Positions 1 to 8,780 of a stretch of 64,000 nucleotides of DNA are shown here, one piece after another. This DNA is from Serratia sp. DD3 (GTDB lineage Bacteria > Pseudomonadota > Gammaproteobacteria > Enterobacterales > Enterobacteriaceae). Each line of letters starts with the position of its first letter. Within the stretch, counting starts at the first letter, position 1. Location: positions 1-64,000 of the forward strand of contig NZ_AYKS02000089.1 of assembly GCF_000496755.2 (NCBI RefSeq). Direction: 5' to 3'. A program made the position numbers and the translations under genes. The notes beneath the pieces are model-generated. The model was not told where the DNA came from. It did no database searches and saw nothing but the letters and a program-made list of their open reading frames with translations.

Positions 1-90
1 GGGGCACGCCGCGTTAGCCTGTGGAGAGATGGCAGCTTTAGGCCGCTCGATGAAGCAGGAACCCACCGAGGCGAGTCAGGCTTCGGTCTG
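1..90 (+). CDS. tnpB: TnpB C-terminus (partial, RNA-guided nuclease of IS200/IS605 elements)
   Basis: Frame 1 reads through 29 codons to a TGA at 88-90 and enters the window already open. The residues include GHAALACGE and end in GRSMKQEPTEASQASV. A glycine-histidine stretch, an ACGE motif and a KQEPT tail are typical of the extreme C-terminus of enterobacterial TnpB proteins, just after the zinc ribbon. The catalytic RuvC residues lie upstream of the window and cannot be judged. TnpB is known to be a guide-RNA-directed DNA nuclease whose guide RNA is made from the 3' end of its own gene and the adjoining right end. Confidence 0.75.
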
Positions 91-134
91 AACGCTGTAG
101 GGATCCTCGCCCTTTAGGGCGGGGAGGATGTCAA
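1..134 (+). mobile_element. Right end of an IS200/IS605-family (TnpB-encoding) insertion element
   Basis: The first 134 bases carry the tail of a tnpB reading frame, then a GC-rich hairpin (CCTCGCCC at 105-112, loop TTTA, GGGCGGGG at 117-124 with one G-U pair) and a terminal GGATGTCAA. A subterminal hairpin followed by TCAA is the classical right end of IS200/IS605 elements, which have no terminal inverted repeats and make no target duplication. The element boundary is therefore placed after base 134, where host speC sequence begins. The left end lies outside the window, so I cannot say whether tnpA is present or whether the element is complete. Confidence 0.8.
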
Positions 135-2285
135 TACATATCCATAGGTTCGGCTCCAGCCATCTTCATCGTGCTGGATGTACACACCTTGCAGCTCAGG
201 GGCGAAGCCAGGTAATAAATTAATCCCTTCTTCCAATGCCAGAAAATAACGTTGTGCCGCGCCGCCCCAAACTTCACCGGGGACAACACATAACACCCCT
301 GGTGGGTATGGTAAGGCTCCTTCAGCAGCAATTCTGCCTGCTGCTTGTGCCAAGGCGACTAATTCCACATTGCCACGCACTAACTGCGTATTGGCATCTT
401 GCGGGTTCATCACCACGGGTGGGAAATGTGCTTTGCGGAACATCTCTTTTTGTAATTGCTTAACATTATGGCTGACGTATAAATCGTGCATTTCTTGGCA
501 CAGTTGGCGCAACGTATAGTTGTGATAACGCGCTTGATGGTTTTTATACACCGTCGGTAACACCTCACTCAGCAATGAATCCTGTTCGATATGCTTTTCG
601 AAACGGGCAAGCAGTGCCACCAAGTGAGCCATTTTGGCGCTGTCTTCTGCCGGCGTCAGCAGGAACAGAATCGAGTTGAGGTCACATTTTTCCGGCACAA
701 TACCGTTTTCACGCAGGTAATTAGCCAGAATAGTGGCTGGAATACCAAAGTGGCTATATTCCCCATTGCTGGTATCGATACCGGGTGTGGTTAACAGTAG
801 CTTGCAGGGGTCAACAAAATATTGTGAGGCAGCATAATCTTCAAAGGCATGCCATTTCTCCCCAGGGACGAAGTCAAAAAAGCGCAGGTCATTCGCCATG
901 GTTTCTGTGCTGTAAGATTGCCAAGGTTTGCCATCAACCTGCTCTGGCACAAAGGGTTTAATCATCGAGCAGGTTGCCAGCAGCATTTTGCGTGTTTCAA
1001 TACCCAGGTGAACGCACTCTTTCCACAGGTGTGGTCCGCTCTTGCCTGCATGCATTTTGGCATTAACATCCAAGGCGGCAAACAACGGGTAGAACGGGCT
1101 GGTGGAAGCATGCAGCATAAACGCATTATTAAAACGTTTATGGTTGCAGTAGCGATCTTGCCCTTTGATATGTTTGTCTTTTTTATGGATTTGTGAAGTC
1201 TGCGAGAACCCAGCCAGCTGTTTATGCACTGATTGGGTGACGATAATGCCCGGGTCGTTTTCATTCAGCTCCAGTAACAGTGGCGAGCAATCTTTCATCA
1301 TCGGAATAAATTGCTCGTAACCCACCCAGGCAGAATCAAACAGAATGTAGTCACACAGGTGGCCAATGGTGTCTACCACTTGGCGGGCATTATAAATAGT
1401 GCCGTCATACGTGCCCAATTGGATAATCGCCAGGCGGAACGGGCGCGCTTGATTGGCGCGTTCAGGGGCAACTTCACGGATTTGCTGGCGCAAATAGGGC
1501 TCTGCAAAGCAGTGGGAATCAATCCCGCCAATAAAGCCGAAGGGGTTGCGCGCGGTTTCCAAGTAGACCGGTGTGGCCCCCGCCTGGATCAGTGCGCCGT
1601 GGTGGTTGGATTTGTGGTTATTTCGGTCAAACAGCACCAGATCGCCACGGCTTAGCAGCGCATTGGTCACCACCTTGTTGGAGGCTGAAGTCCCATTGAG
1701 CACAAAATAGGTTTTGTCGGCATTGAATACTTTGGCGGCATATTGTTGTGCCTCGCAGGGGGCACCTTCATGGATCAACAGATCCCCCAGCTTGACATCG
1801 GCATTGCACATATCCGAACGGAAGATAGTTTCACCGTAAAAATCAAAGAACTGGCGGCCAGCAGGGTGTTTGCGGAAGAATGCTCCCCCTTGGTGCCCAG
1901 GGCAAGCAAAGGTCGCGTTACCCATTTCGACATACTTGGTTAGGGTATCAAAGAAGGGCGGCAGCAGTTCACTTTCATATTTCACTGCGGCGGCTTCCAA
2001 CTGTTTGCCATACAATGGGCTGTTGTTGCTACCGAGTTCAAATATCCCATACAGAGCAGCTAATACACTACTCTCCAGTTCTTGTTCGCCACTCACCGTG
2101 ACAAAAATCGGGATATCCAGGCCAGTTTCTGCTAACTGAACCAACATACCTTGTTGCACATCTTCAATCGCCAGGACGATGGCAGCAACATCATTAAAAT
2201 CACTTTGATGCACATCGATAATTTCACGTGTGGTGGTAAAGCATCCTACCGTTTTTGTGTTGGCGGCAATTTTTAGTTTTTTCAT
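114..2285 (-). CDS. speC: Ornithine decarboxylase, PLP-dependent; 3' end replaced by IS sequence
   Basis: Decarboxylates L-ornithine to putrescine in the cytoplasm. The 723-residue protein has the wing domain, the PLP fold with the Schiff-base lysine motif TQSVHKQLAGFSQTSQIHKK, the GHQGGAFFRKHPAGR motif and the conserved C-terminal domain of group III ornithine/lysine/arginine decarboxylases. Stretches such as TFACPGHQ, DMCNADVKLGDLL and QLCQEMHDLYVS look closer to biosynthetic SpeC than to inducible SpeF, and no potE antiporter is adjacent. After YGYV the final residues LTSSPP and the stop codon are encoded inside the IS right end; the TAA lies in the hairpin loop. Known SpeC proteins end soon after this point, so activity is probably kept. 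No strong ribosome binding site is visible before the ATG. Confidence 0.93.
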   Translation of the reverse strand: MKKLKIAANTKTVGCFTTTREIIDVHQSDFNDVAAIVLAIEDVQQGMLVQLAETGLDIPIFVTVSGEQELESSVLAALYGIFELGSNNSPLYGKQLEAAAVKYESELLPPFFDTLTKYVEMGNATFACPGHQGGAFFRKHPAGRQFFDFYGETIFRSDMCNADVKLGDLLIHEGAPCEAQQYAAKVFNADKTYFVLNGTSASNKVVTNALLSRGDLVLFDRNNHKSNHHGALIQAGATPVYLETARNPFGFIGGIDSHCFAEPYLRQQIREVAPERANQARPFRLAIIQLGTYDGTIYNARQVVDTIGHLCDYILFDSAWVGYEQFIPMMKDCSPLLLELNENDPGIIVTQSVHKQLAGFSQTSQIHKKDKHIKGQDRYCNHKRFNNAFMLHASTSPFYPLFAALDVNAKMHAGKSGPHLWKECVHLGIETRKMLLATCSMIKPFVPEQVDGKPWQSYSTETMANDLRFFDFVPGEKWHAFEDYAASQYFVDPCKLLLTTPGIDTSNGEYSHFGIPATILANYLRENGIVPEKCDLNSILFLLTPAEDSAKMAHLVALLARFEKHIEQDSLLSEVLPTVYKNHQARYHNYTLRQLCQEMHDLYVSHNVKQLQKEMFRKAHFPPVVMNPQDANTQLVRGNVELVALAQAAGRIAAEGALPYPPGVLCVVPGEVWGGAAQRYFLALEEGINLLPGFAPELQGVYIQHDEDGWSRTYGYVLTSSPP

Positions 2286-2573
2286 TGGTCAACGTATTCC
2301 ACTGGCAAATCGGCTCGCCATCAATCAAGCTGCAGGGGGCTTTCTCACTCCTCCAGCGGTTTGGCAAGCACTGCGTATTATTTTAAGTATTAAAGGCGGG
2401 ATTATAAGGCAGAATGTATCTCCATTGTTATGACATTCTTGTAACTGAATTTGCATTTTTATGCGAGATTTGATGAGAATTATGCTGTTTAGCCTTGGTG
2501 GGGGTAATCGTTAATGATGGCTCTTGGCGGTTAAACTCGGCAATAAGATATTCTCTGCTCTAGGAGACTCAGC

Positions 2574-3011
2574 GTGAACCCCAGCGAAGACCAACAACAC
2601 ATTATCCGTTTTCTCAACCAGCAGCATCTGCTCACGTTGTGTGCTGGCAACGGTTTGGATATGTGGTGCGCCAACTGCTTTTATGTGTTTGATGCGCCGC
2701 GTATGGCATTGTGGTTAATGACGGAACCCCATACCCGCCACGGCACGCTGATGCAGCAACATCACCAGGTGGTGGGGACCATTGCGCCACAACCCAAGAG
2801 CATCGCCCTGATTAAAGGGGTGCAATACGCTGGTGACATCAGGTTACTGCAAGGGGATGAAGCCCAACAGGCCAGCGCACATTACTGCAAGCGTTTCCCG
2901 GTCGCCAAGGTTATGAACACCCCCGTCTGGCAGATCACCTTGCAAGAGGTGAAGATGACCGATAACACCTTGGGTTTTGGTAAAAAGCTGTATTGGCAGC
3001 GTGCGGATTAA
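2574..3011 (+). CDS. yhbP: YhbP/UPF0306 family protein
   Basis: A 145-residue cytoplasmic protein matching the UPF0306 (YhbP) family, which has a split-barrel fold like pyridoxamine-phosphate oxidases; its biochemical role is not known. Recognisable segments are [10 protein letters not shown] near residue 31, [23 protein letters not shown] and the C-terminal [11 protein letters not shown]. It starts at GTG 2574, supported by TAGGAG seven bases upstream. It is transcribed divergently from speC across about 290 bases and converges on the PhnR-like regulator. Confidence 0.85.
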   Translation: MNPSEDQQHIIRFLNQQHLLTLCAGNGLDMWCANCFYVFDAPRMALWLMTEPHTRHGTLMQQHHQVVGTIAPQPKSIALIKGVQYAGDIRLLQGDEAQQASAHYCKRFPVAKVMNTPVWQITLQEVKMTDNTLGFGKKLYWQRAD

Positions 3012-3109
3012 CGGCTCACTCATCCGCTTCATTCATTACGGCAAGTGGCAGCCAGAAGGGGAAAGAGTGCTGGAGCCTGTCCGCCAGCGCTTTCTCCGTG
3101 CGTGTCCAT

Positions 3110-3880
3110 CTATTGCCTGGGTGTTACCGGGCGAGTATCAAGGCAGATGCGAATGGCATCAGGCCGCCAATGTTCAATATCACAATCCACTAAAGCGCCT
3201 TGCGGATCATAGTTGACCCGTACTAGCCGTAATACGGCACTCCCTTCTGCCAGATTGAGCGTCTGGGCGATAGTTCCGCGTGCTGCCGATGGGGTGATCT
3301 CAAGTGTGGCCCCCCCTTGGCCTATGCCATAACGTTGCTGGTAGAGCTCTGTAAGGGAACCTTCCAACGAGGCAGTAGCGATATCAGGAAAGCGGCTTGC
3401 CAGCAGATGGTGGCTGACATGTAACACGGGACGACCATCGATCAGTCGCTGGCGTTGGATCTCGTAGAGGGGAGTGAAAGGGACTATCTCCATCCATTGG
3501 CAGAGTTCGCTGCTGGCCAGAGTGCTACCGTGAGCCAATAGCCGGGTCTGGGCGATGCGTTGTTGCTGCTCGATCCATTGGTGAAAATGGGTGTGGATAG
3601 CTGGGGCATAGGTGAGCCGAGGCGGCGCGACAAACCAACCGCGTCGTTCGGCTCGATAGATAAGGCCATCGGCTTCCAGGTTAGAGAGCGCTTCCTTGAT
3701 GGTGATACGGGTGGTGGTAAAGTGTTCACTCAGGCTCCTTTCAGAGGGCAATTGTTGGCCTGCCACCAACTGACTACTGCTGATATAGCGGCGCAGGGTC
3801 TGGCAAATCTGTTCACCTTTGGAGAGGCTACGGCCATCCACCAGGCCTGGTTCGCTGAATAGCTGCTCAGTCACTGTCAT
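3110..3880 (-). CDS. GntR/HutC-family transcriptional regulator, PhnR-like
   Basis: A 256-residue regulator with an N-terminal winged helix-turn-helix (about residues 20-88, including LPSERSLSEHF and TTRITIKEAL) and a C-terminal UTRA ligand-binding domain (about 95-245). The text DGLIYRAERRGWFVAPPRL and the C-terminal VDCDIEHWRPDAIRI resemble PhnR, the regulator of 2-aminoethylphosphonate uptake and use in Salmonella. It is divergent from the transporter operon starting at 4077, so it most likely controls it. A perfect PHO-box repeat faces this gene at 3959-3976. The ligand is inferred to be a phosphonate or related organophosphorus compound. Confidence 0.82.
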   Translation of the reverse strand: MTVTEQLFSEPGLVDGRSLSKGEQICQTLRRYISSSQLVAGQQLPSERSLSEHFTTTRITIKEALSNLEADGLIYRAERRGWFVAPPRLTYAPAIHTHFHQWIEQQQRIAQTRLLAHGSTLASSELCQWMEIVPFTPLYEIQRQRLIDGRPVLHVSHHLLASRFPDIATASLEGSLTELYQQRYGIGQGGATLEITPSAARGTIAQTLNLAEGSAVLRLVRVNYDPQGALVDCDIEHWRPDAIRICLDTRPVTPRQ

Positions 3881-3958
3881 ATTACCTATTGGTTATTATC
3901 TTGTTTTATGGCTGGAATAGACCAGCCTTATTCGAACAGGTAGTTGTAACGGGTGTGG

Positions 3959-3976
3959 ATGACAGTGCGATGACAG
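3959..3976 (-). promoter_or_regulatory. PHO box (PhoB site) facing the PhnR-like regulator
   Basis: On the minus strand this reads CTGTCAT, four bases, CTGTCAT: both seven-base repeats match the PhoB consensus exactly with the required 11-base period. It lies about 80 bases upstream of the regulator start codon. Confidence 0.7.
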
Positions 3977-3981
3977 CGGTT

Positions 3982-4021
3982 GTGTCATCAAACTATCATC
4001 AAACCGCACCGTAATCGTCAT
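3982..4021 (+). promoter_or_regulatory. Degenerate PHO box array facing the transporter operon
   Basis: Seven-base units GTGTCAT (3982), CTATCAT (3993), CCGCACC (4004) and TCGTCAT (4015) follow each other with four-base gaps (CAAA, CAAA, GTAA), an exact 11-base period as in tandem PhoB sites. The first two and the last resemble CTGTCAT. A TATAAC at 4042-4047 could be the -10 element. The operon start codon is at 4077. Confidence 0.6.
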
Positions 4022-4076
4022 ATTTCACCTCTAACATTCCCCTATAACCATAATTGACCTAGTCCAGGGGAATGAA

Positions 4077-5126
4077 ATGATAAAGAAAGTGATCGCAAGT
4101 GCATTGACCATGGTGGCACTGAGCCAGCCGCTCTTTGCCGCCGACAATATTGCCGATTTGGAGAAAGCAGCCCGCAGCGAAGGCCAGCTCAACAGTATCG
4201 GCATGCCAGATAGCTGGGCTAACTGGAAAGATACCTGGCAGCAATTGGGCAGCATTTACGGTATCAAGCATCAAGATACTGACATGAGCTCAGCCCAGGA
4301 AATTGCCAAATTCTCTGCCGAAAAAGCCAATGCTACCGCCGATATCGGTGACGTAGGCGGCGCCTTTGGGCCAGTAGCGGTTAAGCAAGGGGTAACCCAG
4401 CCTTACAAGCCTACCACCTGGGGTGATATTCCCAACTGGGCCAAAGATGCTGACGGCCACTGGATGCTGGCCTATACCGGCACCATTGCCTTCCTGGTCA
4501 ACAAAGATCTGGTGAAGTCGACACCAACCAGTTGGCAATCTCTGCTCACCGGGGACTACAAAGTGACTCTGGGGGATGTGGGTGTGGCTTCTCAGGCCAA
4601 TAACGGTGTGCTGGCGGCGGCCTTTGCCACTGGCGGCAGCGAGAAGAACCTAAAACCGGCTTTGGAATTGTTCGCTCAGTTAGCCAAGCAAGGCCGTCTG
4701 TCACTGAATGACCCTACCATCGCCAATATTGAGAAGGGTGAAGTGGAAGTAGCGGTACTGTGGGATTTCAACGCCCTCAACTACCGTGATCGGATCGACC
4801 CGAACAAGTTTGATGTGGTGATCCCTAGCGATGGCTCAGTGACCGCCGGTTATACCACCATCATCAACAAGTGGGCCAAGAACCCCAATGCGGCAAAATT
4901 GGCACGCGAATACATCCTCTCTGATGCGGGGCAAATTAACCTGGCCCGTGGTTACGCCCGCCCGATCCGCAGCAATGTGGTATTGCCAGATGACGTGAAG
5001 AGCAAATTAATCTCTGCCGAGCAGTATGCCAATGCCAAGCCAGTGAGTGACCAGGCGGCGTGGGAGAAAAGCTCGAAAGAACTGCCGCGCAAGTGGCAAG
5101 AATTTGTCATGATCAACATGAAGTAA
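4077..5126 (+). CDS. ABC transporter periplasmic substrate-binding protein (organophosphorus importer)
   Basis: A 349-residue periplasmic binding protein with a clear signal peptide (MIKKVIASALTMVALSQ, cleavage near the LFA-AD junction at residue 22) and a two-lobed extracellular binding protein fold of the iron/polyamine/phosphonate class: FLVNKDLVKSTPTSWQSLL and DFNALNYRDRI are typical hinge-region texts. It is not closely similar to Salmonella PhnS by eye. It opens an operon of binding protein, phosphodiesterase-like enzyme, two permeases and ATPase with gaps of zero to six bases. PHO-like repeats precede it, so the ligand is probably a phosphonate or phosphate ester; this is inference. 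Confidence 0.85.
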   Translation: MIKKVIASALTMVALSQPLFAADNIADLEKAARSEGQLNSIGMPDSWANWKDTWQQLGSIYGIKHQDTDMSSAQEIAKFSAEKANATADIGDVGGAFGPVAVKQGVTQPYKPTTWGDIPNWAKDADGHWMLAYTGTIAFLVNKDLVKSTPTSWQSLLTGDYKVTLGDVGVASQANNGVLAAAFATGGSEKNLKPALELFAQLAKQGRLSLNDPTIANIEKGEVEVAVLWDFNALNYRDRIDPNKFDVVIPSDGSVTAGYTTIINKWAKNPNAAKLAREYILSDAGQINLARGYARPIRSNVVLPDDVKSKLISAEQYANAKPVSDQAAWEKSSKELPRKWQEFVMINMK

Positions 5127-5129
5127 GGG

Positions 5130-5969
5130 ATGAACGTGCAACACAAGGTAATAGTGGTACTTGTTGATGGCCTCAGTGCTGAGATAGCCCATACCATGGG
5201 CTATCTGGCCGGGATGGTGGAAGCGGAGCGCGGTCTTTATACCACGCTGAATTGTGCTCTGCCTTCTCTTTCCCGCCCGCTTTATGAGTGCATCCTGACT
5301 GGGGTAGCGCCAGTGGCCAGTGGCATCACTCACAATGGCATCTGCCGCCTGAGCCAACATGATTCTATCTTTCATCTTGCCCGTGCGGCGGGGAAAACCA
5401 CCGCGGCGGCGGCTTACCACTGGATCAGCGAACTGTACAATCGCGCTCCTTGGCAAGCCAGCCGGGATCGTTTTACCCATGATGAACAACTGCCGATCCA
5501 GCATGGCTGTTTTTACTGCGATGACAGCTACCCGGACAGCCATCTGCTGATGGATGGCGAGTGGCTGAGAACCCAATATGATCCCGACTTTTTGTTGATC
5601 CACCCAATGGGTGTGGATGACACCGGTCACCGCTTCGGGCTGGATTCGCGCCAATATCGTAATCAGGCGCGGCGCATGGACGGCCTGCTGGCGGATCTTC
5701 TGCCTCAGTGGTTGGCGGAGGGGTATCAGGTACTGGTGACCTCAGATCACGGCATGAACAACGACTTGAGCCACGGTGGTATTTTGCCGGAAGAGCGCAC
5801 GGTGCCGCTGTGGTTGTTTGGTGATGCTTTCGTCGCACAATGGCCTGCTGGAGCCAGCATCCAGCAGACTCAACTCTGTGCACTGATGGCGGATCTGCTT
5901 GGGGTTGCTCACCAAAAATCGCGTGGGCCATCGCTACTCAAAGCGGCCTTGTTGCCTGAGGTGCATTGA
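5130..5969 (+). CDS. Alkaline phosphatase superfamily enzyme (type I phosphodiesterase/nucleotide pyrophosphatase-like), cytoplasmic
   Basis: A 279-residue protein with no signal peptide. The metal-binding pattern of the alkaline phosphatase superfamily is visible: VDG at 12-14, a nucleophile region LPSLSRP at 44-50 (Ser48 the likely nucleophile), GVDDTGHRFG, and SDHGM followed by GG. It starts three bases after the binding protein and overlaps the first permease, so it is translated with the importer. The family includes phosphodiesterases and phosphonoacetate hydrolase. I infer that it hydrolyses the imported organophosphorus compound inside the cell; the substrate is not known. Confidence 0.8.
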   Translation: MNVQHKVIVVLVDGLSAEIAHTMGYLAGMVEAERGLYTTLNCALPSLSRPLYECILTGVAPVASGITHNGICRLSQHDSIFHLARAAGKTTAAAAYHWISELYNRAPWQASRDRFTHDEQLPIQHGCFYCDDSYPDSHLLMDGEWLRTQYDPDFLLIHPMGVDDTGHRFGLDSRQYRNQARRMDGLLADLLPQWLAEGYQVLVTSDHGMNNDLSHGGILPEERTVPLWLFGDAFVAQWPAGASIQQTQLCALMADLLGVAHQKSRGPSLLKAALLPEVH

Positions 5970-6865
5970 TGATGTCTGCAACAACCCAGACAGTGCGGGA
6001 TCAACAGCGGATCCCGCACGCTGTCCGCCGCCACTGGCTTCCGGCACTGGTGTTATTGCCTTTTGCTCTGTTGATGTTCTTGTTCCAGTTGGCTCCCTTG
6101 GTGTGGGTGCTGGTGGGGAGTTTTCAGACATCAGAAGGTTGGGGCATCGATAATTACCAGGAGATACTCAGCTCGCCTTTTTACCTGCAAGCGTTCAGTA
6201 ACTCATTGAGTATCTCGGGTATTGCCAGCTTGGCTGGGCTGATTATTGGCACCTTGGGTGCTGCGGCACTGCGACACAGCGGGGAACGCATCAAGCGCTT
6301 GCTGCTGGCTTTCGTCACCATGACCAGCAACTTCAGCGGTGTTCCCTTGGCATTTGCCTTCATCATTATTCTCGGCATTAATGGCGCCATCACGTTGCTG
6401 CTCAAGTCCTGGGGGTGGATTGACGGTTTCAACCTCTATTCAGGGGCGGGCCTGATCCTGATTTACATCTATTTTCAGATCCCGCTGGCTATTTTGCTGC
6501 TCTATCCAGCCTTTGATGCGCTACAGGATGAGTGGCCGCAAGCGGCCGCGTTACTGGGGGCTAGCAAGCGACAGTATGTGTGGCATGTGGCGTTACCGGT
6601 GTTGACGCCGGCGCTGCTGGGCACACTGATTATTCTGTTTGCCAATGCGGTGGGTGCCTATGCGTCGGCCTATGCCCTCACTACGGGCAACTTCAATCTA
6701 GTGACCATCCGGGTAGCCAGCCTGGTCTCTGGTGATATCTTCCTTGAGCCGAATCTGGCGGCAGCATTGGCGGTGATCCTGCTGGTGTTGCTGGGGGTTG
6801 TCACTGCAGCTAACCAGTGGTTATTGAAAAAGAGCTATATCAACAAGGGGAATAAGCATGCATGA
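5969..6865 (+). CDS. ABC transporter permease (first of two)
   Basis: About 298 residues with six predicted membrane segments and the binding-protein-dependent permease signature EWPQAAALLGASKRQYVWHV near residue 190 (EAA loop). The ATG at 5969 shares its first base with the stop of the preceding enzyme (TGATG); a second in-frame ATG follows at 5972. GAGGTG just upstream serves as the ribosome binding site. It pairs with the permease at 6858 in a heterodimeric channel. Confidence 0.86.
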   Translation: MMSATTQTVRDQQRIPHAVRRHWLPALVLLPFALLMFLFQLAPLVWVLVGSFQTSEGWGIDNYQEILSSPFYLQAFSNSLSISGIASLAGLIIGTLGAAALRHSGERIKRLLLAFVTMTSNFSGVPLAFAFIIILGINGAITLLLKSWGWIDGFNLYSGAGLILIYIYFQIPLAILLLYPAFDALQDEWPQAAALLGASKRQYVWHVALPVLTPALLGTLIILFANAVGAYASAYALTTGNFNLVTIRVASLVSGDIFLEPNLAAALAVILLVLLGVVTAANQWLLKKSYINKGNKHA

Positions 6866-7634
6866 CGTCAAACCAAGCTGGCCCCGCTGGGTGTTGGTGG
6901 TTCTGGTCACCCTGCTGTTATTGCCTCTGTTGGCGACCTTTATCTATTCAATCTCCACTCGTTGGGGGGCCACTCTGTTACCCGACGGGTTGACCTTTAA
7001 CTGGTATATCAAACTGTGGGGCGATCCGCGTTTTCTGGCGGCTTTTGGCCGTAGTTTGCTGGTCTGCTTCGCCACCCTGTTGTTAGGGACGTTGGTGTTG
7101 GTGCCGACGGTACTGGTGGTGGCTTACTACTTCCCTAAGCTCGATCCTTGGATGAACCTGCTGATCCTGCTGCCGTTTGCAGTGCCCCCAGTAGTTTCTT
7201 CGGTGGGGCTGTTGCAGATCTATGCTGATGGCATCCTGCCCATTGTCGGGACGCCGTGGATCCTGATCGGTACCTGGTTCACCATTGTGTTGCCCTTTAT
7301 GTATCGGGCACTGGCGAATAATCTGCAAGGGATCCCCCTTAAGGACCTGATGGATGCCGCTCACTTACTCGGTGCCAGCAGTAGCCGTGCTTTCGCCATT
7401 GTGGTGTTGCCCTGTCTACGCAAAGGGCTGTTGGCGGCGCTGTTTCTGTCGCTCTCCTTCCTGCTTGGCGAATTTGTGTTTGCCAATATCTTGGTCGGTA
7501 CCCGTTTCGAAACTTTGCAGGTCTACCTCTACAATATGCGCGCCACCTCGGGCCATTTCACCAGCGCGCTGGTAATGAGCTATTTTCTGTTGACTCTGCT
7601 GCTCACTTGGGCGGCCAATCGCTTTCATCGGTGA
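6858..7634 (+). CDS. ABC transporter permease (second of two)
   Basis: A 258-residue inner-membrane protein with about six hydrophobic segments and the EAA-loop region DLMDAAHLLGASSSRAFAIV. It overlaps the previous permease by eight bases, typical of coupled translation. With its partner and the ATPase that follows it forms the import channel for the substrate captured by the binding protein at 4077. Confidence 0.86.
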   Translation: MHDVKPSWPRWVLVVLVTLLLLPLLATFIYSISTRWGATLLPDGLTFNWYIKLWGDPRFLAAFGRSLLVCFATLLLGTLVLVPTVLVVAYYFPKLDPWMNLLILLPFAVPPVVSSVGLLQIYADGILPIVGTPWILIGTWFTIVLPFMYRALANNLQGIPLKDLMDAAHLLGASSSRAFAIVVLPCLRKGLLAALFLSLSFLLGEFVFANILVGTRFETLQVYLYNMRATSGHFTSALVMSYFLLTLLLTWAANRFHR

Positions 7635-7640
7635 TCCTAC

Positions 7641-8648
7641 ATGTTCCATCTAGAAGTGAATCAACTGCACAAATCTTACGGCGAGACCAAAGTCTTCGCA
7701 GAGATTGAGTTTGGCATCAGCAAAGGGGAACTGGTCACCCTGTTAGGGCCTTCGGGTTGTGGCAAGTCCACATTGCTCCGGGCTTTAGCGGGGCTGACCC
7801 CGGTCGATAGCGGCCAGATAAGGGTAGCCGGGGAGGATATTACCCGGCTGGCTCCCCAGAAGCGTGGTATCGGTATGGTGTTTCAGAGCTATGCGCTGTT
7901 CCCGAATATGACCGTATGGGATAACGTCGCCTTTGGCCTTAAAATGAAACCTCAACCAGGGCGGGAATTGTCTGCCAGTGTACGAGAGGCGCTGGCACTG
8001 GTGGAACTGGAAGGTTTTGAGCGGCGGTACCCCACTGAACTCTCTGGCGGCCAGCGTCAGCGGGTAGCCTTGGCGAGAGCACTGGTGGTGCGCCCACGGA
8101 TCCTGCTGCTGGATGAGCCTTTGTCGGCGCTTGACGCCAGAATTCGCCGCAGCTTGCGCCAGCAGATCCGCGAGATCCAGCAGAATCTGCAACTGACGAC
8201 TATCTTTGTCACCCATGATCAGGAAGAGGCGTTGACCATGTCGGATCGGGTCTTCCTGATGAACCAAGGGAAGATAGTGCAAAGCGGCAGGCCAGACCAG
8301 ATTTATACGCAACCTGCCAGCGAATTTGTGGTGGGTTTTATTGGCAACTATAACCTGTTGGGGCCGGAGCAGGGCAAGTCTCTATTTGGCGCACAGTTTA
8401 GTAGCAAGCTGGCATTGCGGCCGGAAGCGATCACTCTGCTGCCGGCAGGTGGGCAGAGCACCGATCCTTGTCTCCCTGGCGTTATTCACCAGCAGCAGTT
8501 GCTCGGTAATGTGATCCGTTATCAAGTGGCCTGTGAGGCGGGGTTGTTGACGGTGGATGTGCTTAACCGTTCGGCCAGTGATCTGCTGCCAGTGGGTACC
8601 GCAGTGACGCTGGCGGTAGCCCGGGATCAGCTTTGTGAAGTTGCCTAA
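7641..8648 (+). CDS. ABC transporter ATP-binding protein
   Basis: A 335-residue ATPase. Walker A GPSGCGKST is at residues 36-44, the Q-loop in VFQSYALFPNM, the signature LSGGQRQRVALARA at about 133-146, Walker B ILLLDEP at 154-160 and the switch histidine in FVTHDQEEAL. A C-terminal regulatory domain (about 240-335) of the TOBE type is present, as in the phosphonate/polyamine/iron importers. It lies six bases after the second permease and closes the contiguous part of the operon. Confidence 0.88.
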   Translation: MFHLEVNQLHKSYGETKVFAEIEFGISKGELVTLLGPSGCGKSTLLRALAGLTPVDSGQIRVAGEDITRLAPQKRGIGMVFQSYALFPNMTVWDNVAFGLKMKPQPGRELSASVREALALVELEGFERRYPTELSGGQRQRVALARALVVRPRILLLDEPLSALDARIRRSLRQQIREIQQNLQLTTIFVTHDQEEALTMSDRVFLMNQGKIVQSGRPDQIYTQPASEFVVGFIGNYNLLGPEQGKSLFGAQFSSKLALRPEAITLLPAGGQSTDPCLPGVIHQQQLLGNVIRYQVACEAGLLTVDVLNRSASDLLPVGTAVTLAVARDQLCEVA

Positions 8649-8691
8649 ATAACCGTGCCGAATGTTGCCCCAGGTTGGGAGTCAGGCTGGT

Positions 8692-8780
8692 GGGTATGAT
8701 GCAGGTTAGCTGACCGTGGAGCGCAAGGACGCGCGATACGAGCCCCCATATAGGGGTTCACGGCGTTTCGCATCATGCCC
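8692..8780. repeat. Structured palindromic intergenic element
   Basis: Three nested inverted repeats: GGGTATGATGC (8692-8702) with GCATCATGCCC (8770-8780), CCGTGGA (8714-8720) with TTCACGG (8757-8763), and CCCC (8744-8747) with GGGG (8753-8756) around ATATA. All mismatches are G-U pairs, so the RNA could fold into one long arm. It separates the ATPase gene from the HAD gene. It may be a mobile palindromic repeat or a transcript-end structure; no T tract follows. Confidence 0.55.

Larger units (their letters stand above)
1..154 (+). ncRNA. Putative omega RNA (TnpB guide RNA) scaffold with guide reading into speC
   Basis: In IS200/IS605 elements the guide RNA overlaps the tnpB 3' end, continues through the right-end hairpin, and its guide is the roughly 20 bases just past the element. 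Here the scaffold would run to base 134 and the guide would be about bases 135-154, which are the last codons of speC on the opposite strand. The hairpin at 105-124 is visible in the sequence; the RNA itself is inferred from family knowledge, and its 5' end is unknown, probably upstream of the window. Confidence 0.45.

Noticed and set aside
849..1655. Several 60-115 codon frames on the plus strand inside speC
   Set aside because: All are antisense to the conserved decarboxylase and show no recognisable protein features.
3110..8648. Calling the operon the 2-aminoethylphosphonate phnRSTUVWX pathway
   Set aside because: Only the regulator resembles PhnR closely; the binding protein differs from PhnS by eye and the transaminase and phosphonatase genes are missing.
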